NCBI GenBank assembly: GCA_036429605.1 | Contig: JAVFKD010000015.1 | Span: forward strand, 1,325,421-1,389,420 | Direction: 5' to 3' | DNA length: 64,000 nucleotides | From: Cladobotryum mycophilum | Taxonomy: Eukaryota > Ascomycota > Sordariomycetes > Hypocreales > Hypocreaceae | In this document: positions 24,650 to 35,287 of the stretch, in pieces | How positions within the stretch are numbered: the stretch's first letter is position 1 | Layout of the letters: each line of letters opens with the position of its first letter | The notes under the pieces: generated by a model | Databases searched by the model: none | The model's input: only the letters and a program-made list of their open reading frames with translations | What the model was told of the DNA's origin: nothing | Position numbers and translations under genes: made by a program

Positions 24650-25616
24650 AGAACGCAAAGAAGAGTGGATTAGGCTGCTAGGTGCCCTACACGCAGAAAC
24701 AAGACAAATATGGTATAACTACATAGTAGAAGAATGCCCTCGCACTATCCCAACCTGGGATGGGAGGCCAGTAGACTTTAATGAGTGCTTTCGCGAAGAA
24801 GTGATCACGCAAACAGGCACCGCGCCTGTGAGCTTCCGCCCTACGCGTAAGAACGAACCTCATGCGCCCACTCAGAAAATGATAGTCTCTTTCCCCACAC
24901 CCATCACCAAGCGCTGGCGTTTATTCGGGAGCAGCCGAATGGCCCGTTACCTTGAGAAATCCAAGCTCCCGGAACAGTGTGTGTGGTGCTGGGATTACCA
25001 TTCCTGGCGCCACTGTAGCCGAAAGCAACGCTGCAACCGCTGTGGTAAAACAGATCACGACTTCGAGACCTGCCAACGGCCTGAGCAGTGCCCTAACTGC
25101 TTAGAACCTGCCCCTCCAAACCACAAGGACTGCTCTATGAAACCTTATAAGGCAAGGGGCGCTATTCAAAGACCTACACAGCATCAAAGAAAGACAGCGC
25201 GCACTACAGGAGCGCAACGATACCGACAGCGCAATCCGGAGCACACAACTGCCCCAAACGAAGACAGGACACAGTTCACAGAGGCTCGATTCTCGCCACA
25301 CCTAGCCAATGAGAAGGAGAGACCAGCAGGGGAAGAACGGGACAACGACCCGATAACAATTGATGCTGAGCCCTTATCCCCACAGCCCCCCGAAGGTCCC
25401 GAAGAAGAAGAACCTACCAACCCAATAACTCCTCCAGGACCTGGCTCTGCAACAAGCCTGTCAACGGAAGCGCCGGCAGCCTCGCTAGTCGTCTCCCGTA
25501 CTCGCTCACAGACTGCTACCATGCTAAGGAACAGGATCAACAGACCAACAACACAGCTGGAGCCTTTCCAGAAACCAAGAAAAAGGTCCCGCCACAACTC
25601 AATCACCAATCTATGA
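24650..25616 (+). CDS. Outer LINE ORF1, 3' part with zinc knuckles
   Basis: It continues the frame cut at 18862 and reads ERKEEWIRLLGALHAE across the first codons. It carries zinc knuckles (CVWCWDYHSWRHC, CNRCGKTDHDFETC, CPNC..PNHKDC) and a basic, proline-rich tail. The stop overlaps the ORF2 start as ATGA at 25613-25616, a classical arrangement for coupled translation. Confidence 0.88.
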
Positions 25617-28600
25617 CACGCCCTAATAGCTCTAATAAAGACCTTGCCCGAACAAAAACCCTGCGAATCTTCCAGGCCAACGTGGGCAAGATCGGACCTG
25701 CCCATGACACCGCCCTCGCCCTGGCTGACACCGAAGAATTTGATATCATCCTGATGCAAGAACCCTGGGTAAGCCTAAAAGGCGACAGCATGACAAAAAC
25801 CCACCCAGGGTACCGCACATACTCACCTGTGAACAGCTGGGAGGGAACCAGAGACCGACCAAGGGTTATGACCTACATTCGGCGCAATCTTGAGCTTGAC
25901 GCTGACCAGACCCGCCCTGTAGCCACAAGGGATATACTCTGGATCAAGACCAGCGATATTACTATAGTAAATATTTATAGGGACCCAGATGTCCCTGAAA
26001 CACTCGAAGCCATCCTCACATGGCCGATCCCTGACCGATGCCTGATAGCAGGGGACTTTAATGCCCGTCACTGCAGCTGGGAGCCAGGAGCCAACGCCGA
26101 GCACCAAGGCGGCCGTATAGCAGACTGGGCGGAAGAAACTGAGCTCGCGCAGCTAGTCCCGGCGGCACCCACGAACCCGCGGAACACCACCATTGACCTT
26201 GCCTTTACCAACATCCCCCTCGCGGAAGCAGCCGTCGAGGAGCACTTACTGACCAGCGCTGACCACTACCCCATCACCATCACCATACCGGAGATACGAC
26301 TCCAGTCAAGGCCACGGAAGAGAGCCCGACTGCGCACCTCCAAGGAGACCCAGAGATTTCTCTCCCTGATCCAGGAAGGGGCGCGGGACCTGCCCACACA
26401 GACAACCAACACGGATGACCTAGACTCTCTAGCGACAGCAATCATAGAGCTCATTCAAATCTCGCTAGAAACAGCAGGAACCCCACCAAGGCAAACGCAA
26501 CGAGCCGCACCGTGGTGGACGGAGGAATGCGCGGAAGCTGCCCTTAAATATCGGCAGACCCGTCGCCGCTTCCCTCTAGGCTTCTGCCGAGCTATCCAAG
26601 AAGCCAGGAAAGCCCTACAAAAAACTGTGCGAAGAACTAAGCGCCAGTTTTGGCGGACTATTATTGACGAAGTCAAAGACGGCGCAGGGATCTATAAGCT
26701 AGCCCGCTGGGCCCAACGAACGTCACCCTTTCAAACCCCTCCTCTACAGGTGGGGGGATAGTCTACGAGACCCAACGGGATAAGGCCCTGGCTCTGCGAA
26801 AGGCCACGCTGGAACGCAGAGCTGCCGGGGACGACATCTCTCAGCCCTGGGCCCCCTAACCCCCACAACTCCTCTCCCCTTTTCCCTTACAGTGACCCCG
26901 GAGCAGACTAGGTACGCAGCCCTGCACACGGGGAATACAGCTCCCGGGGCCGACGGTGTCACAGTACAGCTACTGCAGCTTTCTTGGGACCACCTCGGTA
27001 CTCACATCCACCGTCTTTATGCCGGCTGCCTTGCTGTGGGATATCATCCGCAGATCTTCAAGAGTGCGGAGGTGGTCATGATCCCTAAGCCAGGGAAACG
27101 TGATCTCACAAAACCCAGAGCCTGGCGCCCCATCTCACTACTGTCGTGCCTTAGCAAAGGGCTTGAACGTCTGATCGCAAAACGGATGGCCTGGACATCA
27201 GTGCAACACGAGGTCCTCGACCCAAAGCAGGCAGGCGCACTACCAAAGAGGTCAGCCGTTGACCTGGCCGCGGCACTCATACACGATATCGATCAGGCTC
27301 TTATGGAAGGAAAGGTGGCAACGCTAGTTACCATGGACGTCCAGGGTGCCTTTGATGCGGTGCTGTGCAACAGGCTCCTGCTCCGCCTAAGGGAACAGGG
27401 CTGGCCAACTACGCTAGTGCGATGGGTGGAATCATTTATGACCGGACGTCAAGCTAGTGTACGACTGCAAGACACAACTATAGAAAACTCCCCCTACAAT
27501 GTGGACTACCACAAGGCTCGCCTATCTCCCCTATTCTATTCTTGCTGTATACGCAGCCGATATACCTGCTCGGCAATAGGTCGGGCAGGTTCGGATACGC
27601 AGATGACACAGCGATACTACGGATAGGGAATACTATAGAGGAAACAGTATCGCTGGCTAATGCAGATGTGGCTGAGCTGTCCCAATGGGGCACTGAGAAC
27701 GCTGTCTCTTTCGACCCAGATAAAACGGAGGTAATGCACTTCGCGCGTCATAAGAAACAGATCCAAGAGGCCCCGCCCGTGCTACAGGGCACGATAGAGA
27801 AACAGCCGGAGCCGGCCATGCGCTGGCTCGGGATCTGGTTTGACTCTTCTCTCTGCTTTCGAGCCCATGTAGACAAATGGGCGACCAAGGCTCTAACACT
27901 AGCACATCACCTACGCAGTCTCACCAACACACAACGAGGCCCTCTCCCGAAAGCAGTAAGAAGGGCGGTGCTTGGCTGCATCGAGCCTATCTTGCTGTAT
28001 GGCATTGAGGCGTGGTACCCCGGCCTTACAAGGCCATCAGTCTACAGGCAGTCCAAAGGAGTGATTGTTAACTCTAGGATACTACATCTCCACAAAAGAC
28101 TATCCCGACCGTTACTAAAAGGTATACGTGCAATACTTCCTACCTGGGACTCAACTCCCTTACCCGTTCTATACCGAGAGAGCGGGATTCTACCAATCGA
28201 CCAGCTTATTGAAGCACGACGCCTCCGCTTTGCAACGCGGCTCTTGCGGCTAGACCACCGGCACCCGCTAGCACAACGCTTGCAAAAGACCAATCCCTCG
28301 AGAGAATCCTGGCTAAGCTGCATTAAACCGCAGTGGGTGCTGCAAGGCTATGCTTCTAAACCTCGCAAATCACCTAGCAGGCTAGAAAGAACCGCCGCTC
28401 TTATCGATGCAAAATGCCCCAGACCACGACTACTACTAAAAGACACAAAAGCAATTACAGACCCTTTTCCCAGCAAAGAGAAAGCTACAGAGCTACTTAA
28501 TCAGTGGGCAAGCGAGGCACGAGACTACCTGATCGTATACTCTGATGGCTCCCAGCTTCAGGATAGCGCTACGGGCTGGGGCTTTGTTATCCTCCGGGAT

Positions 28601-29362
28601 GGCCAGCTGCTGCAAAGCGGGCACGGGAGGCTTGGCCTAGCAGAGGTCTACGACGGAGAGATTCGAGGAGCATTAGAAGGGCTACGAGCCGCCGCGCAGA
28701 TCCAAAACGGAGAAAAGATAACAGTCTGCATAGACAGCACAGCTGCACTTACGAGCCTTATGGGCACCCCATCAGACTCCTCGCAAGCCGAGGCCTTAGC
28801 CTTCCAGGAGCTCGCTACAGAACTAAGAGCGTCACTCCGTTGGTGTCCTGGTCATATGGGAATCCCGGGCAACGAGATGGCAGACGAGCAAGCTAAATTA
28901 GGCGCCAGTCTGCCTAACAACAATAATACCATAACACTGGCGGCAGCTCGCAGGATAGCACGCCGAAAACCCTTGACGGCCTTCCAACAATGGTGGAAAA
29001 AGGAGGCCCCAGCCTCCTACCAACGACTGCAACTGCAGGTGACCCTCCGGGAACCCCCAGAGCTATCGCTAACCCGTAACAACCTACATCGGCTGATAGC
29101 GGCCCGATCAGGCCACGGCGACTTCGCTGACTATTACACACACAAGTACCCAGGCAGCACTGCTACACGGACCTGCTCATGCGGCAGGAACAAGACCTTA
29201 GACCACATATTCTACTGCAGGAAGGTCAATCCGAAGCATCGGATAAAACTTGGACTAATGCCATCAGTGACAATTGCCCAGTACCTAGGGCCTGACTTTG
29301 AACGATTCATAAAGCTAGTAAACGAGACAGGCTTCTTCCAAAAGATCTGCCCTCGAAACTAG
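25613..29362 (+). CDS. Outer LINE ORF2: endonuclease, reverse transcriptase, RNase H (three single-base breaks)
   Basis: Open segments 25613-26759, 26760-27500 (re-phased once near 26852) and 27495-29362 join if one base is added at each of the runs G 26752-26757, C 26852-26856 and C 27490-27494. The sum is then 1,250 codons plus stop. Motifs in order: endonuclease (IFQANVGK, IILMQEPW, AGDFNARH, SADHYPI), reverse transcriptase (APGADG, DVQGAFDAV, GLPQGSP across the third break, FGYADDTAIL), RNase H (YSDGSQ, IDSTAAL, PGNEMADEQA) and a terminal zinc motif (CSCGRNKTLDHIFYC). All signatures needed for activity look present. Confidence 0.9.
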
Positions 29363-29710
29363 TCATCCCAGATCACGATTAACCTTTCTATCTTTTATAC
29401 TTTTATACTTTTATATCTTTTAAGCTTCCACAAAGCTCTAGCTCTGCCTTTTAAGAGGCTATGGTCTGATAGTACCATCAACTAATAGACTAAGCGGACT
29501 TACACCCGCAGGTTAGGCGCTCGCTGACGAGCCCTAATCGTACAAAACCCCAGGGCTAAACAAGCCGAAGATTTGCTATATGGAGGCGATAGCGGTTGTA
29601 TATAATCATCTACTTAGCTTCTAGCATAGCACGTCCTTTGCCCCAGCAGGGGTTGGGCAGTATTGCCTTATACGGACGTTAAATAGTAAAACAAACAAAC
29701 AAACAAACAA
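29363..29710 (+). repeat. 3' UTR and (AAAC)n tail of outer LINE
   Basis: About 325 bp of non-coding sequence follow the ORF2 stop, including a short tandem ACTTTTAT tract near 29395-29420. The element ends in an (AAAC)n tail at about 29688-29710, directly abutting the target duplication. Confidence 0.8.
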
Positions 29711-29724
29711 ACATTCATGAAAGC
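29711..29724 (+). repeat. Right target-site duplication of outer LINE
   Basis: This is the exact second copy of the 14-mer at 17962-17975. Sequence to the right of it is the original flank downstream of the PKS. Confidence 0.9.
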
Positions 29725-30891
29725 AAACGATCATGACCACTTCTAGGCGCCCATTCATAGTACCAAGTGCGAGCAGCACTGTAAGTTCCTGATGTCCAGG
29801 GGAATACCGGAATGCCATGTCATTTTCATTCTAGTGCTTTATCGTTTTTCGTACATTCACAGCTTATCGTTAAATTGCCATTTGGTCGGCAGTTAGACAC
29901 GGTTCAAATGATTGCGAAAGACAAAGCCAAGGATGACTACCCAGCGCTGATCTTGACCTGCCAAAAACACATCTACCCCATGCTTTCCTCACGGTCGATT
30001 TGCTCGTTTAGCTGGATCTGGCAAAGCGATCGGAGGTAGCATTACAAGCTTATTAGCGGCCTGCGTCTGGTGGAGGCTCATCCATGCATGCATACCGGGA
30101 TCTTCCTCCTGCAGATCTGACTCGGTCTTTCGGTCTCTGCGGTTAATCGAGAAGGTAGAACGTCAGTCCACGAGATATGCTATGTGATTGGCGGTTGCAA
30201 GAGTGATGGCATGAATATCTCCTTGGTCGTGAAACATGTACAGTGAAGGGAACTGTAGCAGTTGTGGAAAGTCATATTTGTGAAATGAGAGGAGATCCAT
30301 CACGGATGTAGAGTGGGATACAGCAGTAGAGCTGAGTGGCACCGATTGACATAGGCTAATCTTGTCAATATATATCTTATTGCAATAGATTTTTGCCAAA
30401 ATCTCGGATACAGTAACCGTGTATGGTAATAATTTGCAATGCATCTCTCACATGAAAATGTGCTCCTGGCTAGATGCAGGGTAGCATTGCGGAGGAGAAT
30501 TACACCGAAGACGTGACCGAAGCTTTTTTATTTATTTATTATATGAGCTGTCGGTACGATTCCAGGTCCGTTTAGGATGGAGAATGTGTCATCATATTAT
30601 TAAACGCTTATATAAGGAGCCTATAAGCAGAAATTATTATGATTGGATCCCTGTTTTGTTATAGGTATCCGCATGTGTTGCTGGGATGATGATGCATTGC
30701 GGCCAGTGCGGCATCACAAACGGACGTGATGCTTCACTAAGGCTGTAGCCGTGGGTTAAATTAGCATAAATACTGGATCTTTCTCGCTGCTCTCTGCTAT
30801 GTATCAAACCACTGCCCATTAACAGCAGCAACAGCCACATCGTCTCAATCGAATAACAACCGATACCGAATCAACCTTACCCAACTACACA
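29725..30891. other. Intergenic region upstream of a small secreted protein
   Basis: No frame with recognisable content. A TATA-like ATAAATA lies at 30766-30772, about 120 bp before the next start codon. Confidence 0.5.
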
Positions 30892-31426
30892 ATGCGTGCC
30901 TTTTCTCTCATCCCTCTCGCTTTTGCTACGTCTGCGGTGGCTCAGACTGCTGGTCAAGGCGCCAGTGTAAGTCGTCCACCTTGTGCAATATCATTCTGAA
31001 GCCAATTCAGTTAAAGTATAGCTTGCTGATTGACTGGCGTGCGTAGGGAAACTTCTGGCAAGAGGCCAACTACAGGGGATGGAACCAAGGTCTCTCAGTC
31101 ATCTTCAAGGGCTGCTTGAATCTCGAGGACCCCATGTAAGCAATCTCAACCGCACCGCACAACGCTCCAATTGCTCCTTCAGTCACTAACTCGCCAACTT
31201 AGGCTCAACCATATCCACGCTGTACAGACTGGTCCGGGATTCACTTGCTTTGTCTACTAGTAAGCCATCTCAGTTTTGTCGCCAATGTCTAATTATCGTT
31301 GAAGTAATGAAGCTGACTGTAATCACAAGCTCGCGAGACTGCACTGGCCGAAGCCAAGCCTTCACTTCAGACACGCCCAACATCGCCGATGGAAACGTCA
31401 AGTCGGTGACCTGCACCAAGAATTAG
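30892..31426 (+). CDS. Small secreted cysteine-containing protein (effector-like)
   Basis: Four exons (30892-30966, 31047-31135, 31203-31259, 31330-31426) encode exactly 105 residues plus stop. Each intron has a GTAAG donor and an AG acceptor with consistent phases. The N-terminus MRAFSLIPLAFATSAVAQ is a typical signal peptide cleaved after Ala. The mature part of about 87 residues has four cysteines (in KGCLNL, FTCFVY, RDCTG and VTCTKN), enough for two disulfides. I do not recognise a family; length, secretion signal and cysteines fit fungal effector-like or antimicrobial secreted proteins. It is intron-dense for its size. No frame here exceeds 60 codons, so ordinary ORF searches miss it. 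Confidence 0.78.
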
Positions 31427-31682
31427 ATAACTCTGCGCACTTTCTCAGAGCAGCGTGCAGTTAGTGCTCCGAAAATCATGGGAAACAGAGGGCATCGTAT
31501 AACATGTAACTCTAGAACAATCCGCACGACCTCATGTCTCAATTAAGATCATCATTGGCTGTCAATTTCGCCCTCGTTTGACTTATACGAAGCTGCTCAA
31601 CTGCAATATGCTACCCGATGCCACCTCCATGTGCTCAGATTCATAGCCTTAATGATTGCAATGCTCATGCCCCTTCAAGTGT
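31427..31682. other. Convergent intergenic spacer
   Basis: Short 3'-to-3' spacer between the secreted protein and the kinase. No further feature seen. Confidence 0.5.
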
Positions 31683-32485
31683 CTACACCCCGTGTTCCTC
31701 CAAGTCGTTAATCAGGCCCTTCGCCCGCTCATCGACACTAGGATATCTCGCGAGCGCAAAAAAGTCCAACCAAAACTCTTGCGCGTCGGTGAACTCTTCC
31801 ATGTGCTGACGCAGCATAACTTTCCAAGCACGATCATCCCCGTCTTGAGTGATCCTTAGTGCCACATATTCCCACCAAACTGGGAGAAAGCCACCCCATT
31901 CCCAGTCAATGATGCCCGTGAGCTTGCCATCCTTGACGATAATATTTGCCGTGGACAAATCCGCATGCGTGAATGTGTATGGTGTAGAGGCCGGAATGCG
32001 CTGCTGCAATAGATGCCGGGCCTTTTCTGGCACTTTCTTCAAAGCCTTAGCCATACCATCCCAGAGTTTGTCATCAGAGGCAAAGGGGCCATGTGGTGTC
32101 CGAAGGCCATTGCAGAATAAAAATGCAGAGTATACTGGCTCATCTCCTAGGTTGCGAATGTTGTCTGAGCAGAGGTTGCGGAGCTGGAGGATGTAGTCTG
32201 CCGTCTGCTTGGCAATGGACATTCTCTCCGCCCCGGATAGGGTTGGCCAGGCTTCTTTCAGTGGCACACCTGGAATGCGCTTCGTGATGAGAAAGTAACG
32301 CCCATCTTCACTCCACTCCTGGATCACCTCAGGAACTGGGATAGTCGTGTTTTCCCGAATAAACTGCATGTTTTTCGCTTCAAAGAGGGGAGACTGGTCG
32401 ATCATTTCTTTCACAATCAGGTTAGATCCAATAGATCAAAGACCTCAACTGCTTGCTTCGTAAGGGAGCTTGATGTGACTTTCAT
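31683..32485 (-). CDS. Aminoglycoside-phosphotransferase-fold small-molecule kinase
   Basis: The frame 32414-31683 shows the APH-family core: catalytic loop FTHADLSTANIIV (HxDxxxxN) and the metal-binding IIDWEWGG, preceded by ITKRIPGVPL as the hinge region. Upstream, the ATG at 32485 opens a frame that joins the core if one base is added near 32434. The total is then 267 codons plus stop and the N-terminal strand reads IGSNLIVKEM, as expected for a kinase N-lobe. Fungal members of this family phosphorylate hydroxyl groups of small molecules, but the substrates are mostly unknown. It lies 650 bp from the cis-prenyltransferase gene on the same strand. A role with that pair is speculative. If the break is real, the start would be 32414 and the N-lobe would be truncated. 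Confidence 0.75.
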
Positions 32486-33135
32486 AGCGACAAGAGCTTT
32501 TACGTGCGTGTGTCCAACTGCACGCAGGGCAGGGTTCTTCGCTCGCCATTACTCTCTATGCCTTTAGAGAGTAAGGGCTATGTTGATTCGATGTAATCAG
32601 TAAACCGACGAGGAAATTTGATGAGTTAATAAGTCTAGATTAAGGAACCCCAAGGCGGTGGCCAACACATATGACTTTGGTACCGAAGATAACGACGAAC
32701 TGCCTACTATCCTAAGCCCTACTAAATTTAGTACCCCTAGGAGAATAATGTAGCTGTGTAGATAGGCAGTGCACTTCCATCTCGCCCGGAACCGCTTGAT
32801 GGTATGGTGCGATGCAACTCAGTCTTGGTCAGAAAACCTGAGCTCAAGCCTTTAGGGCCCTTTGCCTGCAGTTGGTGCTTTATTTCTCCCAATACGAATG
32901 ACAGTTGGGACAGCACAGCCAGTGAAGGATTAGTATTACCTTACTACAATATCGACCTAACCTGGAGTCTATGGTCATAAATGCTAGCAAATCAACGATC
33001 TCAACCCCCAGCAAATATCGCCCAATCTGAAGTCATACTGTATTATCTAGTATAATTCATGAGCCATAAAAGCCTATTGTACTATTACGTTATTCACCTT
33101 TCCCCGCAGCGGTATGCCCCGTCTCGCCCACGACA
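32486..33135. other. Intergenic region, AT-rich
   Basis: Promoter side of the kinase and 3' side of the prenyltransferase. Many short TA-rich segments. No gene seen. Confidence 0.5.
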
Positions 33136-34100
33136 CTACCTAGGCGAGCGAGTCATATCTCGTCTTCTTTGCCTCCATCGCCACTCTAACAATACCTTTA
33201 TAACATGTTTAACACTCACCTCTGGCCATAAATAGTCAAGTATGAAGATTAGCGTGTTCTGGTGATATTGCCAGAGCATAAAGTCGCTCAGCCGTCGTAT
33301 GCCACTGCTCCTAACCACAGTGTCCAGAGGGGGATCATTGGCCGTATACATATTCCTCTCAAGCATATCCACGGTAATACTCTTCGGATCAGACAGTATT
33401 GGGGATGCGGCGTCTGTTGGCGTCCCATTGTTATCAAGGCCCTGGACAGTGGACTTGACTGCCATAGCCATTTCCATTCTAGATGTGTAGGCGAAGCAGA
33501 TATTCACAGCACACCTAATCTAGCATCAGTACGCAGCGTCGGCAAATGGCGTGGAAAAGAAACGACTCACTTTGTGTTCTTCCCGGTCCTTTCGGCAAAT
33601 TCATCCCAACATCTCTGCACATCCTCCCGGACCATCTCTCGCTGGCCTATCAGCCGTGAGGCTCACAAGCGGCAATGAGACGCTCCTTGCGCGCAACAAT
33701 GATATCCATCAACGCGTTGACTTGCTCTTCAGACCGGTTATAGTTGTCGATGCTGAAGGCATAGACGGTGATAGCCTTGACACCAAGTCTAGAACCAAAT
33801 TCCATAAGCTGAACAATTAGTCCAAGTCGATGATGATTCATGGGCTGGATGAACAACAAAACAAGAAGCAAAGCGGACATATATACATACCTTGATGAAG
33901 GTCTCGAAGCCACCTAGGTGAGCATCATTGGTCGTAATTCCCTGCCTTCTTCCGAACCGCCGGTTGCCGTCCATGGTGAAGCCAATGTACTGAGGAATTG
34001 CGCCTTGCTTCATAACGTTTAGAAGGAATTGTTGGAACAGACCCAAGGCCCTTGTTCTTGAAGCGCCATTCTGACCTTTAATGCAATGATCAGGATCCAT
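33136..34100 (-). CDS. cis-Prenyltransferase catalytic subunit (Rer2/Srt1, dehydrodolichyl diphosphate synthase-like)
   Basis: Three exons: 34100-33891, 33808-33571 and 33514-33136. With one base added near 33654 they give 275 codons plus stop, the family's usual size. I chose the ATG at 34100 because it is in frame with the first conserved block and makes the total whole. Motifs: the pyrophosphate-binding MDGNRRF (DGNRRF is the hallmark with the catalytic Asp), AFSIDNYNRS (the FSxxNxxR region), CFAYTSRMEM, and RSSGIRRLSDFMLWQ near the C-terminus, which matches the RxSGxxRLSxFxxWQ signature. The enzyme adds isopentenyl units in cis to farnesyl or geranylgeranyl diphosphate to make polyprenyl diphosphates at the ER. 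A few residues between EPHG and IGQREM appear shorter than in relatives, so a slightly larger deletion there cannot be excluded. A Nus1-like partner gene lies divergently at 35288. Confidence 0.82.
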
Positions 34101-35287
34101 CAGTGCGTCTGTCTTCCACTCTCGGAGTGACCAGATATCTAGATAAAGGACAGACAAAATTTGAGAAGATGCCTTTCTGGGGCTGGACAGGCTGTTGGTT
34201 ATGTGAAGACATGAAAAACGTCAATAAAGATGCAGACCAAATTGCGAGTGTTTAGTGATATTATTATTATTATCCGGGGCCCTCAAATCCTGTGCTCCAC
34301 GCCGCGATGCCACGATCAAGGCCGGAGTAATGCAAATACAAGTATACTATCTGAGTGATATCAAGGGGACAAACAAGTTATTATTATTGGCGTCTCAACC
34401 CCCCCCCCCCCCCCCCCCCACCTCTCCTTGTCTAATGTCTCACGGCTGGGTCATGAACCGCGAGATTACGTCGCATTTGTCGATACAATGCTCCAAAAGC
34501 GGTATCCCATTATACCTCGGATCATGTTTTCATGTCGATGTCACCCTTCATCGATGCACTGACCCTCCTTGATGGGGTGCCGCATCGATTAACCTCCACA
34601 TCGTCAGCAGTGGATCTCGAGGGTCCTTGGCAATTATCATCTCCTCCAGCTACTCGGGAACGACAAGAGCGAGACAGTTACACTGAAAGACAAGGTCTCG
34701 ACCAGCGGATATTCGCAGGACTATACCTAGAATGGATATGGATATTGGTCAACTAACTTGCATGATACCTGAAAAGAGCCAACACTCTACTGTGTATCTG
34801 GTGTGAAAATGATTTGATAGGTTTATTCGTAAAAGGAAATTTTATATAGGACTGTAAAACAGCTATCCGTAATATTGTGACACACTCATCAAGATGGCCA
34901 GAGTACGGTACGCATTTATCCACACGACAAAGTGAGGACGCCCCATTTGTGAACATGTGACGTTGTCGTCGAGACATGTAATCTTTTCTTAGACAGCGAG
35001 AGTCTGATAAGAGCTAGACCTAGTTTAGGGACTGAGAACTGCAGCAATAATTCTTGTATAAGCTGGGATTGCGCTGTGAATTTGCAAGGCTTGTCCGTAA
35101 TCTTCAGATTAGCTGGCACCATCTCAACCTGTGGCATGTTCAATCCAAGAGCGACAAGAATTTCCACCTCATCCATCTGTTTTGTCTCCCTATGAGTGAC
35201 CAAGATTCAAGATATCCAAGGTTTGTGAATCCCCAATATGGAGCTGTGAGGATACTTGGTGTTGAGAATAAATAGGCAGCCGACAAG
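34101..35287. promoter_or_regulatory. Divergent promoter region of the cis-prenyltransferase pair
   Basis: About 1.2 kb between two divergent start codons. It contains an uninterrupted tract of 21 C at 34399-34419 and an ATT-rich stretch near 34259-34272. No conserved coding content was found. The layout would allow shared control of both subunits. Confidence 0.5.
34399..34419 (+). repeat. Poly(C) tract, 21 bases
   Basis: A direct run of 21 cytosines in the divergent region between the two prenyltransferase subunit genes. Its true length is uncertain given the homopolymer errors suspected elsewhere. Confidence 0.9.

Larger units (their letters stand above)
17976..29710 (+). mobile_element. 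Outer Tad-like LINE retrotransposon, interrupted by a second LINE
   Basis: It is bounded by exact 14-bp duplications and ends in an (AAAC)n tail, as expected from target-primed reverse transcription. It carries ORF1 (CCHC gag-like) and ORF2 (endonuclease, reverse transcriptase, RNase H). Subtracting the inner element and one copy of its duplication leaves about 5.95 kb, which looks like a full-length copy with a short 5' leader (17976-18092). The three ORF2 breaks are each a single missing base in a G/C run, so this copy may be young and close to intact. Confidence 0.92.
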
